This document shows, piece by piece, positions 1 through 10,479 of a DNA stretch of 64,000 bases. The notes under the pieces were generated by a model that saw only the letters and a list, made by a program, of their open reading frames with translations, was not told the origin of the DNA and did no database searches. The translations under genes and the position numbers were made by a program. Source of the DNA: Gonium pectorale (lineage: Eukaryota > Chlorophyta > Chlorophyceae > Chlamydomonadales > Volvocaceae); the NCBI GenBank assembly GCA_001584585.1, contig LSYV01000010.1, positions 2,787,744 to 2,851,743 on the forward strand, read 5' to 3'. How positions within the stretch are numbered: position 1 is the stretch's first letter; every line of letters begins with the position of its first letter.

Positions 1-1280
1 GTGGCAGGGGAGCGAGGCGTGGTCGGGTTTTCGTGCAGCTAACTTTCGCCAACGGCTTACACGCTGGGAGGCTTGGACCAAGCGCTCGGACATTTCTAGC
101 ACCCCTTCATCGAATCCAAATGTCCCGTTCATGTGCCTCTGCAAAACACTTGGTCGCCGTGCAAAGACAGCGATGGCAGAGGAAGGGCCTCCTCAGCTTG
201 GTGCGGGCTGTGGTTCTCCGTGCTGCCCGTAAAAAAGAGAACTAGAAACGGGGAAGCCGGAGTCGCATCACCCTTGCGCGAGGCACCAAAAGAATCCGCA
301 AGATGCCCAGCCCTGCTGTTGCCAGGCTGTGCTCTGTGCTACCGTCAGCAGCAGCCTGCCCGCTGCCGGTGAAAGCCTGTGCAATCCCCAGCTTCTGCTC
401 GCGGATCCGGCCGAGCGGACGCCACGGCGTAGCCTACACGGTCTAGATGGTCGGCGTCATTGTGCCGCGTTGGCACAGGCAAACCAAGCAGGTTGCAGGC
501 GCCTCCGTGCAAAGGCTGCGCCTCTCCGGCCTTGTGTTCCGCTGTTCCGCTGCTGCGCACCGTGTGCCGTTCCAATGTCCCCTCCTGCGCCGTGTGCGCC
601 TCATGCATTTGCCTCAGACATTACAGCAGGTTAGCTTTGCTACACTATCTTGCGCCGAATCGCAAAACCGCGCTGGTAGTAAACGAGCGTTCAGTGAGAG
701 CGGCCTGGCTGGGAAGTGTGGGCGTGAGCGTGGGATACCCTCAACCCGTCCTTCCACCGCGCATGGGCTCGGGTGCGGCGTCCCTGGCCATCAGGTTGCC
801 GGGCCTTAACTTTGGTGGTTGGCCCAACCCGGCCCAGACCGGCCGTGCGGCTGTCGTCGGAGGGCTGGGGCGCACTTCGCGGCAGCTGTTATCATTCTGA
901 TTGCCCTAAAGAGAGAAGCTGTATAGATCTCAATGTTGCATGATACGATTGAAGGCCTGGTCGTATAGAAAAAGAAGGGGAAAGAGGGCGCGGATCGAAG
1001 GTGGAACCCGCCGTTCCGTCATTTTGCAGTATCAGTTACACATTGCGCATTACTGGAAGAATCACTTACGAAGGCCAACGGCAAGCTGGGGCCCCAGGCA
1101 GTGCGGCCCGCCACCTTGCGCCCCTCTCCTGCTATTCACGGGCACTTCCCGCCGCATTACTACACAGCCCGTGCTCTTGTCACACTTCCCGGCCGACTGC
1201 GGCCTCGCCGCCACACCGTGCCGCAGCCCCCATCGGCCCTCCCCATCCCCACCATTGCCACACCCGCACCCGACCCCACC
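1..1280. other. Upstream region without a supported gene
   Basis: No reading frame here shows a protein motif or a coherent splice pattern. The last 250 bases or so are C-rich and lead directly into the start codon of the peptidyl-tRNA hydrolase gene, so they are probably its promoter and 5' UTR. The segment at about 955-1000 is an A/G-rich run resembling the GAAAAAAG...AAAGAGGG core of the repeat found in introns of the monooxygenase gene. I see no tRNA, rRNA or mobile-element coding sequence. Confidence 0.4.
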
Positions 1281-2074
1281 ATGCCCGGCCTGGCTCTAGT
1301 GCTCCTGGACTCGCTCCTAAAGGTCGCGGGTGGCGTCGCAATCGGCTGGCTTCTCCGCGACGCGTCCCAGAGGGGCCATGGTGACGACAAGAAGAGCGGA
1401 AAGAAAGGCAGCGGGGGCAAATCCGGCCGTCGCGCCGGCGCCGCAGCTGCCGCAGGCTCGTCGGGCCCGGTCCCGCGGCCCAAGGAGGAGTTGAAGATGG
1501 TGCTTTGCGTGAACATGAGCCTCAAGATGGGCACCGGCAAGGTTGGCGCCCAGTGCGCCCACGCCGCCGTGGGCGTGCTGTGGTCGCACTACAGCAGTCA
1601 CAGTACAGCGATACGGCAGTGGGAGATGTACGGCCAGCCGAAGATTGCCCTCAAGGTCAGACGGGACGCAGCGCGATAAGTGGGACGTGGCATGGCGGGC
1701 GTTGGGGTGGAGCGCTACGGGATGCACGGCGGGGCGCAGTTAAGATGGCAGCAGGGACTTTGCGGAAAAGGTCAGGGATCTGGATAGGATGAACATGTTG
1801 CCATTGTACTCCGCGGTGGCGTGTCCACTCGACACCTGCTTTGGCCCCGCCTTCCTGCGCCCGTGCACTTCACTGCCACATTGTGTTGTAGGTTTCCGAC
1901 GAAGCTGAGATGGCGGAGCTTCAGGCAAAGGCCGCCTCCCTCAACATGCCGTCGTACATCGTCCATGACGCGGGCCGCACCCAGATCGCCGCCGGCAGCC
2001 AGACGGTGCTGGCCATCGGGCCCGCGCCCAAGTCGGCCCTTGACACCGTCACCGGCCACCTCAAGCTGCTGTGA
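1281..2074 (+). CDS. PTH2: Peptidyl-tRNA hydrolase 2 (Pth2/Bit1 type)
   Basis: This enzyme releases peptidyl-tRNA by hydrolysing the ester bond between peptide and tRNA. There are two exons, 1281-1655 and 1892-2074, with donor AAG/GTCAGA, acceptor GTTGTAG/GT and phase 0, giving 185 residues. Residues 1-25 form a hydrophobic segment ([20 protein letters not shown]), like the N-terminal anchor of eukaryotic Bit1 proteins. A basic Lys/Gly/Ala linker follows, and then the Pth2 fold from about residue 70: [20 protein letters not shown], then CAHAAVGV. The end, VLAIGPAP...VTGHLKLL, is the family C-terminus at its usual position. The start is the ATG in a CCACCATG context, and the N-terminal anchor agrees with it. 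The 3' end converges with the monooxygenase gene. Membrane (mitochondrial or ER) attachment is inferred from the anchor only. Confidence 0.95.
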
Positions 2075-2322
2075 CCGGGGTGCGATGGGTGACGTGCTCA
2101 GGGCATTGCAGCGGGGAGCAGAACAGGCGCAAGCAGGCAGACAGGCAGGCATACTAGCCGGCCAAGCTGCTGTGGAGTTGCTGTTGATGGGAGCCGGGCC
2201 GGACGTGGGAAGGACAGTGGGTGAAGCGGGGCCGGACAGACCGCAGGTGGAGCGGGGGGGGGGGCGGGGAGTGGGGGCCGGGGGGGGGGGAATGGACGGG
2301 GGACGATTTGGAAGGTGAAAAG

Positions 2323-2327
2323 TGTAA
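2323..2327 (+). terminator. TGTAA polyadenylation signal of the Pth2 gene
   Basis: TGTAA is the usual polyadenylation signal of Chlamydomonas-type nuclear genes. This copy lies about 250 bases after the peptidyl-tRNA hydrolase stop codon, a normal 3' UTR length for such algae. The assignment rests on motif and position only. Confidence 0.55.
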
Positions 2328-2936
2328 TGTGTGAGGGTGGGCCGCGATCGGGAGCTCCGTAGCCCTCATTCACATCCCTTTTGAGGGGAAGGCCGTTGAG
2401 TATTTCTCTCGGCAGCGGTTTTCGCACGGTAGTGGTTTTCAGGGACGGCGGCTGCGGCTGCGACCGCATGAATCGTGTCGAAGCGCGCGTTGGGGTGGTC
2501 TTGCAATCTGTCGCCAGTATGATGCAGCATGCCTTTGTTGGCATGCCCTATCGGACACACACGCAGTGCCGTACGTACGTATCTACGGAAGTAGTGTCTT
2601 TGCACTGTGCTGTGATTAGCCCTCGTTGCGATGTACGGTTAGTGCCCGTGCCACCCCTGTGGGCGCTGGGCGGGCCTTGCGCTCGGAGTGGCCACCGTTT
2701 GCATCTTGCAGCGTGTGCCACGACGGCGAACTTGGGCGCGAGCGCGCTGAGGCCCTGTTCTTCTCGGTACCGGGCCGGGTGATACGCCGCGCGCATGCTA
2801 TCGTACAGACGTACACCTCGCACACTGGATTTATGGGAGCATGGAACATGAATGGTTACGGCTTGCGGTTAGCAGTAATGCGCCCTCGACGGCAGTGACG
2901 CGTACGCACAGGGCTTGGCGGCGCATATGGGCTTTC

Positions 2937-3090
2937 CGTCGGATGCCCGGTCCTGGGATGCCCGGTCCTGGGATGCCCGGTCCTGGGATGCCCGGTCCTG
3001 GGATGCCCGGTCCTGGGATGCCCGGTCCTGGGATGCCCGGTCCTGGGATGCCCGGTCCTGGGATGCCCGGTCCTGGGATGCCCGGCTCGG
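2937..3090. repeat. 15-bp minisatellite (GATGCCCGGTCCTGG)n
   Basis: About ten head-to-tail copies of a 15-base unit, nearly identical to each other; the first and last copies diverge slightly. The unit is a multiple of three, so several frames stay open across it (for example MPGPG repeats), but no splice signals or flanking coding sequence support a gene. It is most simply a variable-number tandem repeat. Confidence 0.9.
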
Positions 3091-4264
3091 GCCCACCTGC
3101 AAAACACTTCTGAGCACCTCAACAGCCCTCTCCTTTCCCTCCTCGGGCGTACGGGCCATCGATCGGTCTCCGCCATGCCAAACAGGAGAACAGAGACAGG
3201 GGAAGCTACCTTCTTGGCGCGCGTGCCCACCTCACATTCCATGTCGTATTAGTTGTTAATACACGCCCGAATGTTCGACGACGTTGCTAGTAGGGCGCCG
3301 GGCAGCTTTCCCTTTTTTTCGCACAAGGCATGGCGGGCGAAGGAGACGAACGGACGGGACCTTCCCGGTTCGGGCCATCGGGAACACCACCAGGTGACCA
3401 GTAGAGGGGGTAGGCCCGGTGGGCGCTGTGGTCGACGTTGTCACCAGCCCATCGGCGTCCAGCGGTACTACACCCGGGGGCGCCCAGCTAGCCGTCCCGG
3501 ACCGCCGAGCGGCGTGGTACAGACCTTGAGAGGACGACATGCCCTGTCAGCCCACCTCTTGCGCCGCTCTCCGCTTTCCCGCGCTCCCCAATCCGCGGCC
3601 CATCGCCGCCCTACCATGTACCCGCCGACTCCATAAGACGACACAACACGCCGACGCCTCGCCCCACATTCGCTCTCCCGTCGCCATTGTCAGCAGACGA
3701 GAGACGACTCGGGGGTCGGGGCTGGCATCGCCGCCAGCCTCCAGCCGCGCCGCCGCCAGCAGGACACATAGCAATGGACCCGCCCCGCAGATGCATGGGC
3801 GGCACCTGTCAAGCGCACCGCGGACGGCATGCCCACGCGCGCTCGTGGCCGGGCCCTGGAAGCTTACGCCGAAGCCCCGAGGGTGCGGCATGAGCGTCAC
3901 GTGAGCATGTCGTGCCGCACCTGATCGAGCGCCCCTTATGCCGTACCATTGTACGGAACGCCAGGGAGCCGCCGTCTGTTGTTTCCACCCACCCAAGCAA
4001 GCCGCTCACTATTGGCACTGAACGAGTCCGGAGAGCACACGCCTGACTGACTTCCGTTCCTGGCAAATTCCTGTATGTAGTGCAAGAGTCGCTGATGGCC
4101 AGCCCGATGATGGCCAGCCCGAGCAGCGCCCCCATTTGCCAATGGCGGAACGTCCACACGCGCCCAGCTCCGCCAGCCCCTCGCCTTCGCCCGTCGGTCC
4201 TGTAAGCCTGTCAGGTTGGGGTTGCCCCCGGGGTCATCAGCGCCAAGACGCTGTTCGCTGCGGT

Positions 4265-7200
4265 TTACGCTGGCGCCGAAGCCGCGATGACAGCCGGGGC
4301 CACAGCCGCGTGCGCCCCCTCCGCTGCCTTCAGCGCCGCCAAGCGCTGCCCCACCACCACCCGCACCACCCGCCGCGACCACTCTAGGGCAGCCTCCACG
4401 CTGGCAGGCTGCTCCTCCTCGCCACCCGCCGGCAGCACGTCGCGCGGGTGCCACAGCGGCTCAAAGGCTGCGCCCATGATCGCCGGCATGCGCCTCGCAA
4501 AGGGCGGCGCGGTGTCCCCCAGGATAGCCGCCACACGGGGCTGTCGCAGCGCCTCCCATTCGGCGAAGACCTGCATTCGGGGATGAACGGTTGGCGGTTG
4601 GCGGTTGGCGGGTGGCGGGTGGCGGGTGGCGGGTGGCGGGTGGCGGGTGGCGGGTGGCGGGTGGCGGGTGGCGGGTGGCGGTGGATACGGTGATGGAAAC
4701 AGAGCGCGGAATCAAGGGCAGCGCACCCTTGACGGGGACGGCACCCGCGCGGGGCGGATGCAGCGCGCCCGCATTGGCTGCCATGGTGAAAGAGATTGGC
4801 GGCTGTGAACGAGGCTCTTGCTTTGTGCTCCTGTACCCTGAATGAAAAAAGAAGAGGAATCTGCGAGGAAAGAGGGAGCCCGCCTCTACGGTCATACACA
4901 CCCGAAGGCGCAGAGATTGGCGGCTGTGAACGAGGCCCTGCTGTACGCTCCCACTCTTGAGAGTTTAGGGGTGTCTTCATAACTTCCTCCTGCCGGTACT
5001 GGCGGCATCAGCGGGCTGGCAGGCGGAGGGTCTCCTCACACACGGGGAAGGACGGGACACGGCCAGCGGCCTGCGCTTTTGCTACTCTTACTCCCTGCCA
5101 CGCGCCAATCTCTCTTACCATTCCTCCTTCGCCCTTGCCCCCGCCCCCTTCGCCGCACCTGCGGGCCCAGCCGCCCGCCGTGGCTCCGCGCCACCGCGCC
5201 CAGGACCGCCGCGTCCTCCAACGCCAGGTTCAGCCCCTGGCCGTCCGGGGGCCCCGCGTGGGCCGCGTCGCCCAGCAGCACGCAGCAGCCGAACGCCCAG
5301 GCGCCCTGCAATAGGGGAGACAGGGTGTGGGCGCCGGGGTTGCAAGTGGAAGAGCTTCAGTTCGGGTGTATGCGGAGTGAGAAGCGGAGGATGATGGAGA
5401 GGCGATGCATTGGACTCTGGTCCGAGCTCACACGCTGGAAGCAGGCAGGCGCAGCTTCCCAAGGGCAGAGCGCGGCAGCCGGGAGCCCTGGAACGAGCAT
5501 GAGCAGCGCATGGGAGGGCTTGGGGAGCCAGGTCGAACTCCCGGTCAAACCGACCCACCAGAACAACACGTACGGTACGGTGACCATTGGCCTGCGTCCG
5601 GGTCGCCTTGTATTCCTCGACAGGGTGCAGCCCAGCATACCCGCTCCCCAATCCCACGGCGTATCGTGCCAAGCCCCGCCGCCCCGCCTTTGTGTACCTT
5701 GCTTGTACCCCTCGGCGGTTGGGGCGCCCGTGCAGCCCGTGCTGGGTGACCCGCTTTCGTGGACCAGATTCACGCCCAGCAGGGCCAAGAATCAACAAAA
5801 CAACTTACACGATTGTAGCCGTCAATCGCCCAGTCAACAGCCAACCAGCCCATGAACCATGTAAAAGTCTTGCGATCTTACGGTGTGAGGCCTGACCGCA
5901 CCTGCTTGTACCCCTCGATGGGGTGCATGTGCAACCCGTGCTCCGTGACCCGATCCGGGGGTGTGGCGGCCAGCAGGGCGCGCACGTCGGCGGGGAGGCT
6001 CGAGAACACCGCCAGGGCGCGGCTGAGGGCCAGGGGGCCGCTCAGGCCTGCGCAGTGGGGAGGGATTCGAGGAAGGCGGTCGAGGCTGGAGGGGGAAGGT
6101 ACGGGACTGGGGGCCAGGGTCATGGGCAGCTGAGAGTCAGGGGAACACTGGGCGGGCCGCCTAGTCCCCCGGGGGACAGGCCAGAGGCCACAGGCGTGAG
6201 GGATACAGCACGCAGTCATGCGGCGTGCGGAAGAGGGGGGGTCTGCGGCGTGGTCAGATAAGCGGCTCATCGCTGCCCTCTTAGTTTCTTTGACTCTTTT
6301 GAATTTTCCTGACTCGGACTGCCGCCACCATCGCCGCTGCCGGCAGCGCACGCCTTTGCGCCGCTCTGTGCTCCCCGATGCGCCGCAACCGGCAACCGCT
6401 TGCCGACCCCGTGGTGCGCTCGCGCCTCCTTTGCCCCCGCCCCCTTCCCTCCCTCTCCTAAGCGCCTTCTCCCCTGCGCCTGCTGGCACTGCACTGCACT
6501 GGTTGGCCGGTCTTTTGGGGGGCGGGACGAACGCCACATGTCTTGCTCTGTACCCGCCCGCCCTATTGGAAACGTCGCGCCTTCGGGCGTGTATGGCCGT
6601 CGAGGCGGGCTCCCTCTTTCTGTGCAGGTTTCTCCCTTTTTTGCACTGCGCCCCCCGTTCTTCGGCTCCCTTCCGCAGGCCCCACCTCCGCTTGCCAGCC
6701 CCGGCGGGGGGTACTCGATCCCCGCCGCCGCAAGGTCGGCCACAGGGGCCTGAAGGTACCAGGCGCCGATTCCGTGGCTTTCGCCGCCTCCTGCGCCTCC
6801 TTTGCCGTCGCCCTCTCGGAAGATCAACAGCATCAGGCGTTCTGTGGGGTCGAAACCGCTGGACCACCTGTCGCGGCATAGGAGGGGGCGGACTGGGGCT
6901 TGCTCTCCGCATGGCGGCTGAAGCAGCCTACAGCCATGAACACCTCGCTGACAGCGGTCGGCGGGAGCTCACAGTCGCTCCGGCCCGGGCCCGGACTTGG
7001 GTCAACCAACTTATCTGCCGTGAGAACACGACACTTAACGTTGTACAACACGGGAAAATTTACATGTACTTCGCCCCGGTAACAGCAGTAGTGATACGCA
7101 GCGCGCTCTTCGCTGCCACCTGTGCGAAGCGGTTCGCGCGGAGGTCGAGGCCAGCGCAGCCGGCAGCGGCACGGCGCCCGCCGCCGCCATCAGCCCTTCC

Positions 7201-8988
7201 GGGAAGGAGCCCCGCCAGCAGACGCGACCGCTGAAGGCCGGCGCGCCGCCGTCCCCCAACAGCCGCCGCACGCGGCTGAAGTAACCGTCAGCGCCAATGA
7301 CCACCTTGGCGCGGACCAACAGTTCCTCGGCGACGGTGCCGGCGGTGCCGACAGCGGAGGCGGAGGAGCTGTTGCCGCTAGCTGCCGTGTTGGCACGGAC
7401 GGGTCCGGCGGCGGTGGCAGCGGCGGCGGCGGTGGTGGTGGCGGCGATGCGGCGCAGTGTCAGGAGGTAGCGGTGCGGTTGGAGCGCCAGAGGGCCGTCT
7501 GGCTGGTCACCGCTGTTGTCCGCAGACGACGCTGACGGCGGTGGCAGCGGCAGCAGCGCACAGTCCACGAGGCGGCAGCCGGGCTGCAGCACACCTGCGG
7601 CGGCAGTGATGGCAGCAGCCAGACGCAGCCAGCGGCGAGCAGCATGGAGGGCGTCCGCTGACGAAGCCCGGGGGTGCGAAGAATGCAACACAAGGAACTC
7701 ACCCGTCGCAGAGCGTCGACCGCAGGTCGCAGGCCTGTCTGCGGCCGACGGCTGCTTCGGAACCTCCCATTACAGGTAGCACGCCCATCGCTTCGCGTTG
7801 GCATTTGCTTAAGGGTTCACCGACCTCTCAGCATCTCCGGGCTGCCCATTGCAGCCCGCCCCGCCCCAAACGGCGACAGCAGGAGCCTCCGGTGCCGAGC
7901 CGCCCTGCTCAATTCCCCCCCTCCCGCGGCCCGAGCCCGACCTCCTTCCAACAAGCACATCGGCCGCCATCCCCCCGCCTACCTTCCGGCAGCAACTCCG
8001 CCAGCGCGGTTCGCACGTCGTTCCAGTACACCATCGTGGAGGTGTGCCCCGCGGCCTCCAGCCGAGCCTCATGGTCGATGACAAAGGGCGGGGAAACTTC
8101 GCGCGGCGCGCCCGTCAGCGGGTCATGCAGCACCTGCCTGGAGCTGTAGTTGCCGGAGGCGTACAGCCTGCCAGCAGGGGAAAAGGCAATGCCGGCACAA
8201 AGACGGAGCCGGCGGGACACGCTTTGGTGTTCATACATGTGCATGTGTGTATGAGGGAAAAAAGAGATATATGCAGAGAAAGAGGCAGCCCGAGAGACGC
8301 GGCGTGAGGTGCGCGAGCACCCATGAAGTGCACGCGCGTGTGCTTGCCGTACGGTACGGCCGCACGTGCCCGGCGGCAAGTACCGGCAGCTCTGCCGCTG
8401 GACGGCGGCGCACCGCGGTGCACCTGTGCGCGACCCGCGGGTCGATGGCCTCCAGCGCCCGCATGCCATTGACGTGCAGGCCCACCGCCGCGCCCGCGTC
8501 CGACAGGGCCGCGCTCGTCTCGTACACCTGCCGTACCGGACACGCGGGCCATAGTCTGGCCGTAAGTATGGCCGAGGGGTGCGGGGGTCGCGGGGCGGAG
8601 CACGAGCGCAGCGCACCTTGATGCTGACGGAGGGAGGCAGGACCTTAGCGAGTGCGGCAGCGGCCGCCAGACCCGCGGGACCGCCCCCCACCACCGCCAC
8701 ATCTACGTCATGGAAGCTAGCAATGTTAGCATCCAGCAGCTTACTAGGAGCTGCAGCTGCGAGCACAGCAGCCGAGAGCCGGTTTCGATGACCGCGGCCG
8801 AGCGTCGGTCGCTTCACGGTCGCTCGTTGGCGTCGCGTCCGATGTGCAAAGCTGGCTTCGGTGGCGACGGCTGACGCAACCGGCGATCGACATTGCGGGA
8901 CCCGCAGCGGAGTGGCGCGCTGCTGCGCTGTGCCCGAGGTTGCTCGGGGCGACAAGCGCTGAAGGGGCAACGGCATCGTACAGCCCAA
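4265..8988 (-). CDS. FAD-dependent class A (aromatic-ring type) monooxygenase, plastid-targeted
   Basis: Flavoprotein monooxygenase of the PF01494 type, which uses FAD and NAD(P)H to hydroxylate or epoxidise small molecules. Eight exons read 8617-8988, 8424-8527, 7983-8167, 7120-7657, 6686-6867, 5902-6047, 5159-5305 and 4265-4570. All junctions are GT-AG and in phase, giving 659 residues. Residues 1-95 are Ser/Arg/Ala-rich and look like a chloroplast transit peptide. The FAD dinucleotide motif GGGPAG is at about 101-106. The GLHVNGMRALEAIDP segment follows, then the DG motif GADGYFSRVR, and the GD motif GDAAHAGPPDGQG from about residue 521. Exon 4 contains a Gly/Ala/Thr-rich insertion ahead of the DG motif. 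The substrate cannot be read from sequence; relatives include zeaxanthin epoxidase-like and kynurenine or salicylate hydroxylase-like enzymes. A second ATG four codons in is an alternative start. Confidence 0.9.
4587..4684. repeat. 7-bp VNTR (GGCGGGT)n in intron 7 of the monooxygenase gene
   Basis: About a dozen copies of a 7-base unit, first as GGCGGTT and then as GGCGGGT, immediately upstream (on the minus strand) of the last exon. A unit of seven changes frame at every copy, so it is not coding. It lies within 20 bases of the intron's acceptor site. Confidence 0.85.
4788..4935. repeat. Dispersed intronic repeat, copy 1
   Basis: This segment holds two direct copies of GAGATTGGCGGCTGTGAACG (4792 and 4914), flanking GAAAAAAGAAGAGG...AAAGAGGGAGCCCGCC. 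The second part recurs in inverted orientation at 6565-6650 and, degenerated, at 8255-8305. All three copies lie in introns of the same gene. The pattern suggests a short non-coding mobile repeat (MITE or SINE class), but no terminal inverted repeats were defined. Confidence 0.5.
5697..5790 (-). pseudogene. Diverged duplicate of monooxygenase exon 6
   Basis: Read on the minus strand, this intronic segment resembles the 3' half of exon 6 (5902-6047). It begins GCCCTGCTGG, carries a CGGGTCAC block and GCACGGGCTGCAC, and ends in GAGGGGTACAAGCA just before a GT. The exon encodes TEHGLHMHPIEGYKQ; the copy encodes a stretch ending TAEGYKQ. It lies about 200 bases beyond the real exon, in the following intron. 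It looks like a tandem exon duplication that has decayed, or a rarely used alternative exon. Confidence 0.6.
6565..6650 (-). repeat. Dispersed intronic repeat, copy 2 (inverted)
   Basis: The reverse complement of this segment matches copy 1 at 4845-4910 over the core AGAAAGAGGGAGCCCGCCT and on through the TCATACAC...CCCGAAGGCG flank. It lies in the intron after exon 5 of the monooxygenase gene. The opposite orientation within one gene argues for insertion rather than tandem duplication. Confidence 0.5.
8255..8305 (+). repeat. Dispersed intronic repeat, degenerate copy 3
   Basis: A GGGAAAAAAGAGAT...AGAAAGAGGCAGCCCGAG stretch in the intron after exon 2 of the monooxygenase gene matches the core of copies 1 and 2 with several changes. 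Only the core is recognisable, so it is the least certain copy. Confidence 0.35.
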
Positions 8989-10479
8989 TCAGGCCCAATG
9001 CATCGAGGCGAGCTCACGGGTATATGGGTGGTTAGGGCGTCTGTGATGCCTCGACTCGAGCGATTTCACTAGAACTCGGCGGTTGCCCAGGCAAGTTGTT
9101 GCCCGCGATGCCAACGAGGCACGGCGAAGCCGAAGAACGCTTTATGCACTGTTATGTGTGTGTGCTTCGCGGCCTACCCTGCGCCCCTCACGTGTCCCCG
9201 ATTTGTCGTATGCGCGGGAACACCCGTACTGCGGCTTGGGTGCACAAAGTACGTAAATATGGGGGGTGGTCGGAAATAGGCTGTCCAGCGGGTCCAGCGG
9301 GCGTGTCCAACGGGTCACGGAAGGGGGATGGGTTAGAAGCGGGGGATGGGAAGGAGAGATAGGGCCGTTGGTATTGTTTGGATGGATGGTATGGTTTAGC
9401 GAAGTCGGGGTGGTTGAAAGGGAAAGAAGGGATTGAGGGTTTGGGTTGCTGGGATGGCTTAGCAGAGTTGGGGTGGTTGGAAAGTAGGGTCGGCGTGGAC
9501 CTTAGGGGGTGGGTGGGTCTGTGAGCCGGTGTGGAGTACTTGTAATCGCTGTAACAAGAGGTGTGAATGCAAATATGAAATGGTTGTAATGTAGGAACGA
9601 AAGGAACAGTGGGTACTGTTGGACGCGTTGGACCTGTTCGTTATCCCGTCCAAGTTCAGTCCTGGTTCACATTGTTCTGGATGTGCCGCGAGGCGGGAGT
9701 TGGCCGGGTCATGCAAGTACCTGCAGGCTCCATATAGATGTGCACATCCGCCGTTCTGGGTTGATTCTGGATCATCAAACAGGCAGCCATGGCGGGCCCT
9801 TGAGCCCTTGGGTCGGGGTCGGCATGCCTTTACGCTTCCCATCCACATACGATACCGTTCTGCGTGTATGGTATTCGGGAAAAGATCGCCTGCGAGCGTG
9901 CGTGTCCAGGCAGGCGGCCTTCTCTCTCATGCAGTTGCACCAGGTTCCATTCCTCCCGCCTGCGCGTCCATAAGGCATACAGGTACAAGGCGCATCTCGC
10001 CTCCGGGGCTTGAGTCTGTGTTGGGCTGTCAGGACGTGCAGTTGTTGATTTGCAGATCGCCGGGTGGGTGCCAAAATTGCCATTATACTCGTCGTGCCGC
10101 CGTCCATGCCTAGAGCCGTGCTTGCTTCGGGAGCAGTCCATGACGACTAACAGGGCATAGCTGCCGAACCTCGCTGGTCGTACACGTGTGCTGCAGCGTA
10201 CGGCATGGTCCGTTCCCTCCCTCCTCCCGATCCCAACCTGCGACCGGTCGATCGGGTTTATACGTGAAGCTTGAGTATGTGGGACGGGGCGGGCGAGGTG
10301 TCCCATGGGTCCGCGCTCAGTCCAAGAAGGCGCGAGTACAGCTGGCTGGTCACACATTCGGCTCCAGCCCTCTACTCGTCTAACCGTAATTTTTCTTCTA
10401 CTGCATAGAAGCCGGCTCGCGCGCTCGTCGCTCCTCGCGGGGCTTCTCACTCCGGGAAACAGCGCATGATAAGCTGCTC
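8989..10479. other. Divergent promoter region between monooxygenase and FHA genes
   Basis: The two flanking genes are transcribed away from each other, so this 1.5 kb should hold both promoters. Around 9260-9490 the plus strand is G-rich and T-poor with short repeated blocks (GGTTG, GGGATGG). I see no convincing TATA box, RNA gene or coding exon. The short open frames here show no protein-like composition. Confidence 0.4.

Larger units (their letters stand above)
2075..4264. other. Convergent intergenic region with repeats
   Basis: This stretch separates the stop codons of the peptidyl-tRNA hydrolase (+) and the monooxygenase (-). It contains G-runs near 2255-2290, a TGTAA signal and a 15-base minisatellite, both listed separately. 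The open frames across the minisatellite exist only because the repeat unit is a multiple of three. I find no gene between 2330 and 4264, and I could not find a clear TGTAA (TTACA on +) for the minus-strand gene. Confidence 0.45.

Noticed and set aside
2937..3090. CRISPR-like array
   Set aside because: Units are directly adjacent with no unique spacers, and the DNA is eukaryotic.
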